Of a stretch of 11,246 bases of DNA, positions 7,398 to 11,246 are shown one piece after another (position 1 is the first letter of the stretch; each line of letters begins with the position of its first letter). The stretch comes from an uncultured Neomegalonema sp. (GTDB taxonomy: Bacteria; Pseudomonadota; Alphaproteobacteria; Rhodobacterales; Rhodobacteraceae). Location of the stretch: assembly GCA_937927905.1 (NCBI GenBank), contig CALFWP010000094.1, positions 1 to 11,246 on the forward strand, given 5' to 3'. Under the pieces are notes generated by a model. It made no database searches and had not been told where the DNA came from. It worked only from the letters and a program-made list of their open reading frames with translations. The position numbers were made by a program, and so were the translations under genes.

Positions 7398-7643
7398 TTG
7401 AAGCGGGTTTCAGTCCCGGTGTATGATGGCAGGTAGCTGCCGGAAGTCTGGCAATTGCGCATTATGAGCCGGATATTCCATGGGAGCGAAAAGCCCGCTT
7501 GCTGTCAGTTCACGCTGCGGCTGCTGGATAATTGCTGCTACGTCTGGCGGGCCGTGTCACGCACTGTACAGGCTCCGATGCTGTGTTTACGAACATAAAC
7601 AGGGTAGGGTAGACGCAAAATCAACGCTACCGCCGGGAAAACA
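7398..7643. other. Apparent non-coding or decayed stretch after the ketosynthase
   Basis: I find no convincing gene here on either strand; the open frames lack family resemblance and start signals. A small hairpin GGCAG-GTAG-CTGCC (about 7430-7443) lies 30 bases after the ketosynthase stop but has no T-run. The right part may be further decayed transposase sequence leading into the pseudogene that is recognisable from 7644. Confidence 0.35.
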
Positions 7644-8050
7644 TAGTCTGTCAAGACGACCGGAAGCGGCGGACCACACGGCTTGGATACCGGTAAAAAA
7701 GTCAAAGGCTGCAAGCGCGGGATCGTTGTTGATACAAAAGGTCACTTGATCCCAGGTGAAATCCGGCCTGCCAATGTGTAGGATCGCGATGCTGCTGCCG
7801 TAAAGCTCAGGGGGTTGCGAAAAAGGTTTCCGTGACTTGAAAACTCTTCGTCGGCACTGGCTATGCAGGCAAAAAACTAGAGGCGCAGTTGATCGGCGAA
7901 GCTGCACCTGTTTTGGAAATCATCCGTCGCCCCGAAGGCGCAAAGGGCTTTGTCTTGTTGCCCCGCCGCTGAGTCGTCGAACGCTCCTTCGCGTAGTTCG
8001 GGCGAAACCGCAGCCTCAACTTCGGGAGCTACAAAATCAACGTTCGATGA
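7644..8050 (+). pseudogene. IS5-family transposase remnant, C-terminal half, multiply inactivated
   Basis: Two frames joined by a frameshift near 7839-7849 give a recognisable DDE transposase. The first part reads (Q)SVKTTGSGGPHGLDTGKKVKG..GIVVDTKGHL.. and ANV(Q)DRDAA..GLRKRFP(W). The second part reads LFVGTGYAGKKLEAQL..LEIIRRPEGAKGFVLLPRR(W)VVERSFA(W)FGRNR. Letters in brackets are stop codons where the family has Gln or Trp: TAG 7644, TAG 7779, TGA 7833, TGA 7970 and TAG 7994. Known landmarks are the D..KT..G..GKKVKGRKR block, the GGYAG region (here GTGYAG) and the (W)VVER(T/S)FAW block carrying the catalytic Glu. The N-terminal half is missing or unrecognisable. It cannot make a working protein. 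Confidence 0.85.
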
Positions 8051-8054
8051 ACGA

Positions 8055-8261
8055 CGGAATATTTACGACAAGCCTCGTCCAAAGCATGAATCGGGGGGTA
8101 AAGTTGATCGAAGAAATCCGCGAAACCCTCAGCTGTTCCACATTGCAGCGGACCACATTCCTTTCAAAGCAGACCCAGCTGCAATACTTGCACCGCTTTT
8201 CAACATTGCGCGACGGGAGGGTTTGGATGCTTCATCTATGTTTCAGCTGCTCCGGTCCGGA
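8055..8261 (+). pseudogene. Unidentified coding-like scrap between IS remnant and soxB
   Basis: In one plus-strand frame this stretch reads without stops and with a protein-like composition: ..NPQLFHIAADHIPFKADPAA.. followed by ILAPLFNIARREGLDASSMF and QLLRSGL. The opposite strand does not look coding. There is no start codon with a ribosome binding site, and the frame runs on into antisense of the soxB 3' end, where the resemblance to protein ends. I do not recognise the family. It may be the fragment of a gene broken by the neighbouring insertion. Confidence 0.25.
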
Positions 8262-9959
8262 TTATACGCCGACGACTTCGATATTGTTGTTCTCAGAAAC
8301 GGTCACAGTGCCGTGCCTTCGGATGTGGTCTTCAACCACGTCCCATATCTGCGGCCCTTTGGTGTGTTCATTGACCGATGCCCAGCCCGCGACAATATAT
8401 GAGCGTGAAGGATTAACAGGCTCGCCCGAGGCCAACATGGTCATGTTCGAGATACGCTTGCCCCGGGGTTGGGACACATCAATGCGGTATCCCAATCCGC
8501 CGGTACGGACCATATCCCCGCCCTGCTGATAGTAAGGATCGGGGTTGAAAATGTTATCGGCAGCATCCTCAAGAACAACTTTCAAAAACTCACCGGTCAT
8601 CCCGGTGCGGTAGGCTTTACCGTAAGTCATTGAGGTCACACTGAAGATATCCTCGCGGGTGATCCGTTGCCCCGGAATGAGCGTCGGACCCCAGCGTACC
8701 CCGGGGCTGAGGGCGATTTCCGCATCGCGCTCGTTTAGCAAAGCATCGCAGATCAGGTCATCCCAGCTGCCGTTGAAATTGCCGCGCCGGTAGAGAAGGC
8801 TGTTTGTTTCGCCGATTATCTCGGACATTTCATCCAGATAGGGGGCGCGTTGTTCGTCAATAAGGCGGGCAACCTCCGGATCTGCCCCGATTACATCGGA
8901 AAACACCGGGATCAGTTTTGTACGGTAGCCTTTGACCTCACCGCTACGGATGTCGAGATCAACGCGGCTCAGGAATTTTCCGTTAGATCCCGAAGGAACG
9001 ATGATCGTCCTGCCCACAAGGACAGGCTCGGGCAACGCATCGTGAGTGTGACCGGACAGGATCACGTCGATACCAGGGACAACACTTGCCATTTTTTTAT
9101 CTACGTCGAAGCCGTTGTGACTGAGCACAACAACGCATTCCGCACCGGCGGCGCGTACTTCTTTCACCATCGCCGCCATGTTTTCATCGCGGATACCGAA
9201 CGAGTATTCCGGAAACATCCATCCCGGATTGGCAATCGGCATGTAGGGAAACGCCTGGCCGATAACGGCTATCTTACTGCCCCCGCGTTCAAAAATTTTA
9301 TAAGGCGGGAACAGATCGGTCGGCTCATCCCATTCGGAATCAAAGATATTTTGCCCCAGTGCGGCAAACGGCAGGCTTTCTACAAGCTCTTCAACCCGGT
9401 CGCTGCCAAGTGTGAATTCCCAGTGAAACGTCATCGCATCCGGCGAAAGCGCATTCATAACATTGACCATGTCCTGCGCGCCGGTCTTCCAGCATGTGTA
9501 TGACCCGTGCCAGGTATCGCCGCCATCCAGCAGAATCGCATCGGGGCGGTCCGCACGGATCGCATTGATGACCGTGGCCACACGATCCAGACCGCCGACC
9601 CGGCCATACGTACCGGCTAGCGCCGCAAAGTCTTCTGAACTGAGCGCATAATGGCTGGGACTGCCGTCAGAGATACCGTAAAGTTTTCTGAAATCAGCTC
9701 CCGTAACATGCGGAACCGCGCCTTTATTGGACCCCACCCCGATATTGACCGAAGGTTCACGGAAATAGACCGGCTTCAACTGACCGTGGATGTCTGTGAT
9801 ATGTATCAAAGAGACATTGCCGAACGTGTCAAACTCAAGAAGCTGATCTTGTGTCAAACGCTGCTGTGCTGCCAAACGGCTCCAGTTCCCGAAGCCTGAT
9901 ACGCCGACAATAGCGGAGGCCGCCATTCCAACCTGAAGAAAGTCACGACGCGAAATCAT
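8262..9959 (-). CDS. soxB: SoxB, thiosulfohydrolase of the Sox sulfur-oxidation system
   Basis: Periplasmic dimanganese enzyme that hydrolyses sulfate from the sulfur adduct carried by SoxYZ. The 565 residues start with a Tat signal (SRRDFLQVGMAASAIVG, 3-19). The metallophosphoesterase domain shows DIHG (Asp56, His58), LLDGGDTWHGSYT (Asp148), FHWEFTLG (His179) where 5'-nucleotidases have GNHE, GQN (Asn204), SHNG (His281) and GHTHD (His304, His306). The C-terminal domain has NPDPYYQQGGDMVR, a SoxB hallmark. Length and motifs are complete, so it should be functional. Sox systems normally cluster soxXYZAB, but no other sox gene is in this window: downstream is IS debris, and upstream are 173 bases and another IS remnant. 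The start ATG has only a weak ACAGG ribosome binding site. Confidence 0.93.
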   Translation of the reverse strand: MISRRDFLQVGMAASAIVGVSGFGNWSRLAAQQRLTQDQLLEFDTFGNVSLIHITDIHGQLKPVYFREPSVNIGVGSNKGAVPHVTGADFRKLYGISDGSPSHYALSSEDFAALAGTYGRVGGLDRVATVINAIRADRPDAILLDGGDTWHGSYTCWKTGAQDMVNVMNALSPDAMTFHWEFTLGSDRVEELVESLPFAALGQNIFDSEWDEPTDLFPPYKIFERGGSKIAVIGQAFPYMPIANPGWMFPEYSFGIRDENMAAMVKEVRAAGAECVVVLSHNGFDVDKKMASVVPGIDVILSGHTHDALPEPVLVGRTIIVPSGSNGKFLSRVDLDIRSGEVKGYRTKLIPVFSDVIGADPEVARLIDEQRAPYLDEMSEIIGETNSLLYRRGNFNGSWDDLICDALLNERDAEIALSPGVRWGPTLIPGQRITREDIFSVTSMTYGKAYRTGMTGEFLKVVLEDAADNIFNPDPYYQQGGDMVRTGGLGYRIDVSQPRGKRISNMTMLASGEPVNPSRSYIVAGWASVNEHTKGPQIWDVVEDHIRRHGTVTVSENNNIEVVGV

Positions 9960-9980
9960 GTGAATAGCCTGTCTTCAAAA

Positions 9981-9998
9981 TATTCATATCAATGAATA
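9981..9998. promoter_or_regulatory. Operator-like inverted repeat upstream of soxB (ATTC-N8-GAAT form)
   Basis: TATTCAT and ATGAATA are perfect 7-bp arms around ATCA, centred 30 bases before the soxB ATG. The core ATTC-N8-GAAT is, as I recall it, the consensus bound by sulfide/persulfide-sensing ArsR-family repressors of alphaproteobacteria (SqrR, BigR); SoxR of sox operons is a relative. A possible minus-strand -10 (TAGTAT, 10010..10005) would place the transcription start at the edge of the repeat, as expected for repression. The repeat is seen; the regulator is inferred. Confidence 0.5.
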
Positions 9999-10031
9999 CA
10001 CCTGATACTAAATAGGCTCTATGATTGCACA

Positions 10032-10046
10032 TAAAGCCAGGCTTTA
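10032..10046. repeat. Palindrome TAAAGCCAGGCTTTA upstream of soxB
   Basis: A perfect 15-bp palindrome (7-bp arms, one central base), 73 bp before the soxB start and upstream of the possible promoter. It could be a second regulator site or part of the flanking mobile debris. Confidence 0.35.
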
Positions 10047-10132
10047 GGCGGTGTGGACGGATGGTGAGAGATGATCGCGGAAATCAGGAGCACCGTTTAA
10101 GATGGATCGTATGATAAAGGTCGCGGTCCGGC

Positions 10133-10300
10133 ATGAATAGACGAAAGAACCATTCGCCTGAGTTTAAGCCAAGGTTGCTCTTGAGGCGATTTGTGTGGAG
10201 CTGACGTCGGTTGAGCTGTCGAAGCAATAAGGCGTCCATACGACGCAGATTAGCACGTGGAAGCGGGCGGCGGAGATCGCTAAAAATATAGTCCGATTGG
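10133..10300 (+). pseudogene. IS3-family orfA (transposase helix-turn-helix subunit) remnant
   Basis: From an ATG at 10133 the frame reads MNRRKNHSPEFK, then continues one frame over as KVALEAICVELTSVELSKQ, a TAA stop, and GVHTTQISTWKRAAEIA. This is the standard orfA start of IS3-family elements (R.HSPEFKAKVALEAIRGE..ELS..YGVHPTQISTWKR). The shift is explained by one missing base at AAGCCAAG, where AAGGCCAAG would restore the frame. The right end is uncertain: family resemblance stops near 10280-10300. There is no orfB. A minus-strand open frame across this region is a shadow. Confidence 0.75.
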
Positions 10301-10329
10301 ACCGTTTGAAACACGATGAAAAGGGGAAT

Positions 10330-10353
10330 TGGTTGCGGGGGCAGGATTTGAAC
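10330..10353 (-). other. 3' end of tRNA-fMet (24 bp): candidate attachment site
   Basis: On the minus strand these 24 bases start at GTTCAAATCC and end CCCCCGCAACCA. They equal the T-loop, the 3' side of the T-stem, the 3' acceptor strand and the CCA end of the alphaproteobacterial initiator tRNA as I know it. The base before GTTC and everything further 5' do not match; the 5' T-stem that should be GCAGG is TTTAG. So this is only the 3' tail of a tRNA gene, not a gene. Such tails are what integrases leave at the far end of an island. By the usual geometry the element lies to the right, where sequence is AT-rich and carries recombinase debris, and the original chromosome to the left. Confidence 0.65.
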
Positions 10354-10394
10354 TAAAATATCAAGCAATTGAATTTAAGGAATAATACAATTTG

Positions 10395-10430
10395 TATACA
10401 TGTATATAGCACCATTGATAGCACCGGTGC
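10395..10430. repeat. Palindromes and direct repeats beside the tRNA tail
   Basis: Within 36 bases lie a perfect 12-bp palindrome TATACATGTATA (10395-10406), two copies of ATAGCACC with 12-bp period (10406-10413 and 10418-10425), and a perfect 10-bp palindrome GCACCGGTGC (10421-10430). Short repeated boxes close to a tRNA-derived site fit integrase arm or accessory-protein binding sites. That function is inferred. Confidence 0.4.
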
Positions 10431-10453
10431 ATCATTACATCGAGTTCAAATCC

Positions 10454-10820
10454 CGTTCATTCTAAGGCGTTGATTTTAAACACTTTCATCTCCAAAAATA
10501 CGGACTTGAACTGGACCTTTAAGTGTTTGATTTTATTAATATTTTTTATTCACATCAAAAGCTTCGTTTTCTGCGGTTTTTGCAGTCAAGAGGAAATTTC
10601 AATTTACATAAAATAACATTCCTGCTGCACGGTCAGCAAGCTGAATAGGCTCTGGAATTAGATCAATTGACACTAGCAATACCATCTCCGTCGCCGAAGA
10701 AAGGCTCACTCTACATTCCACGTCAATCCTCATGGGTGCAGCGCACCACTGTACCTATGAAAATCAAAAAATGTAATTTAAAATATTGATTTTAAAAAGA
10801 AATCATTACAATGAGTCCGC
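10454..10820. other. AT-rich stretch without a convincing gene
   Basis: Markedly richer in A and T than the genes to the left. It contains an 8-bp inverted repeat AAACACTT (10478-10485)/AAGTGTTT (10521-10528) followed by T-rich sequence, GGTGC-AGC-GCACC (about 10735-10747), and a 14-nt word GTTTTCTGCGGTTT at 10566-10579 that recurs at 10825-10838. The only open frame with some protein character is the 44-codon one at 10599-10733 (minus). Composition and content suggest mobile-element DNA. Confidence 0.4.
10599..10733 (-). CDS. Possible small ORF of 44 residues, unidentified
   Basis: ATG at 10733..10731 to TGA at 10601..10599. The product starts MRIDVECRVSLSSATEMVLL and ends RAAGMLFYVN. The composition is protein-like, and the start vaguely recalls the first strand pair of some transglutaminase-associated N-terminal domains. 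There is no ribosome binding site and no clear family. It may be a remnant or chance. Confidence 0.2.
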   Translation of the reverse strand: MRIDVECRVSLSSATEMVLLVSIDLIPEPIQLADRAAGMLFYVN

Positions 10821-11024
10821 CTAAGTTTTCTGCGGTTTCTTGGTTCTAGGTTTTTTACCTATATCCGAGAGTAATTGTCTTTTAGGTTCCAATCGTGCTT
10901 TTAGAACTGAGATGGCCTCCATCCAACCTGCGACCACTTTCTGGTTTGCATCGTCAGTAAACCAATCCCAGAGCTGACCCAGACTACCTTGGAGCTCCGG
11001 AGACCTTGGTTCCAGACAACCCGT
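10821..11024 (-). pseudogene. Coding-like frame continuing after the recombinase stop, unidentified
   Basis: Exactly in frame after the TGA at 11027..11025, 67 further codons run to a TAG at 10823..10821. The sequence includes LWDWFTDDANQKVVAGWMEA, ISVLKARLEPKRQLL and a lysine-rich end KKPRTKKPQKT. It has no start codon near its beginning, only an internal ATG. Amino-acid use looks real. Either it is the C-terminal tail of the recombinase after a nonsense mutation or the end of another broken gene. Confidence 0.35.
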
Positions 11025-11246
11025 TCAAGCGCGACCATACGAGGAATTAGGGCGATTTTCGCCATCTAAAAACGGCGGTAGCCAGCTTCCAGAGCGAACT
11101 TCCGCACCGCAGACATTTAGGTTCAAGAGCAGGTTTTTCGAAATCTGCTCTTTTTCTGTGAAATTTGCAGCGAGCCAGTAGTGATGCAGATTTTCGCTTA
11201 GTTCTAGAAATTCGACAAATCACCTGATCTTGTCCTCATCCCCTCA
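11025..11246 (-). pseudogene. Large serine recombinase, C-terminal fragment, probably decayed
   Basis: Entering from the right edge on the minus strand: DEDKIR, a TGA (11222..11220), then FVEFLELSENLHHYWLAANF, TEKEQISKNLLLNLNVCGAE and VRSGSWLPPFLDGENRPNSS to a TGA at 11027..11025. The pattern LELSxN..x(A/S)xxxEKxx(I/L)xxxLxSNxxxxGxxVxxxxxxPF is the C-terminal end of recombinase-domain (resolvase/invertase) proteins. The in-frame TGA stands where Trp or Arg would fit, so this copy looks inactivated. The catalytic N-terminal domain would lie outside the window. The family call rests on pattern similarity over about 65 residues. Confidence 0.5.
11126..11155 (+). terminator. Terminator-like hairpin with TTCG loop and T-run
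   Basis: AGAGCAGGTTT-TTCG-AAATCTGCTCT forms an 11-bp stem (one G-T pair) with a stable TTCG tetraloop, followed by five Ts when the stem's last T is counted. Its form is that of a rightward intrinsic terminator. However, it lies inside the recombinase reading frame on the other strand, and no plus-strand gene ends before it. It may be chance, or the end of an unseen plus-strand transcript. Confidence 0.3.

Noticed and set aside
7950..8402. Plus-strand open frame of 150 codons taken as one gene
   Set aside because: The first part is an off-frame reading of the transposase remnant and the last part is antisense of soxB. Only the middle (8055-8261) may be a true fragment and is listed as such.
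7837..8529. Plus-strand open frame of 230 codons across the IS remnant and the soxB 3' end
   Set aside because: The frame differs from both transposase-like frames and continues as antisense of soxB; the composition is not protein-like.
8850..9503. Plus-strand open frame of 217 codons
   Set aside because: Lies wholly antisense to the well-supported soxB gene; it is a shadow of its codon bias.
10330..10353. A functional tRNA gene
   Set aside because: Only the 3' tail is present; the bases that should form the 5' T-stem do not pair and no anticodon arm is found in the neighbouring 60 bases.
10084..10368. Minus-strand open frame of 94 codons
   Set aside because: It is antisense to the IS3 orfA remnant and runs into the tRNA tail; no family resemblance and no ribosome binding site.
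1..11246. CRISPR array, or defence or secretion system
   Set aside because: No regularly spaced repeats and no cas, restriction, toxin-antitoxin or secretion genes were seen on either strand.

Overview
The window looks like chromosomal DNA of an alphaproteobacterium, most probably Rhodobacterales-like. The evidence is a sigma-32 with an intact RpoH box, an acyl carrier protein/ketosynthase pair of a kind I associate with Rhodobacterales, a Tat-exported SoxB, and a tRNA fragment matching the 3' end of the alphaproteobacterial initiator tRNA. The species cannot be named from this.

Left part (1-5753) is ordinary gene-dense DNA. The first bases (66..1, minus) are the 5' end of an IS5-family transposase lying just beyond the 3' end of an MsbA-type ABC exporter (minus). 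The exporter has no ATG near its N-terminus and seems to start on a rare codon. A divergent promoter region leads to a periplasmic lytic transglycosylase-like protein (plus). Converging on it is a glutathione S-transferase with an extra Cys-containing C-terminal module (minus). A short-chain dehydrogenase/reductase is divergent from the GST across about 100 bp that carry two inverted repeats. An AT-rich, palindrome-bearing stretch then precedes rpoH (plus).

Middle (5754-7397): a translationally coupled pair, an acyl carrier protein and a FabF-like beta-ketoacyl-ACP synthase (stop and start overlap as ATGA). They look like the front of a dedicated acyl-chain operon whose later genes are absent. 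Immediately downstream the sequence is debris: an IS5-family transposase pseudogene (7644-8050) with five in-frame stops and a frameshift, then an unidentified coding-like scrap.

Right part (8262-11246): an apparently intact soxB (minus, periplasmic thiosulfohydrolase) stands without any other sox gene in view. Its upstream region holds a perfect inverted repeat of form ATTC-N8-GAAT, like the operators of persulfide-sensing ArsR-family repressors (SqrR/BigR type). Behind it lie an IS3-family orfA remnant, a 24-bp copy of the 3' end of tRNA-fMet (a candidate attachment site), an AT-rich segment with short palindromes and repeats, and, entering from the right edge, the C-terminal part of what looks like a decayed large serine recombinase. 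My reading is that 10330-10353 is the boundary of an integrated element lying to the right, and that soxB sits in a corner reworked by several mobile elements. I did not find a clearly new multi-gene system. The strongest leads are this boundary, the lone soxB with its operator-like site, and the two-part GST.
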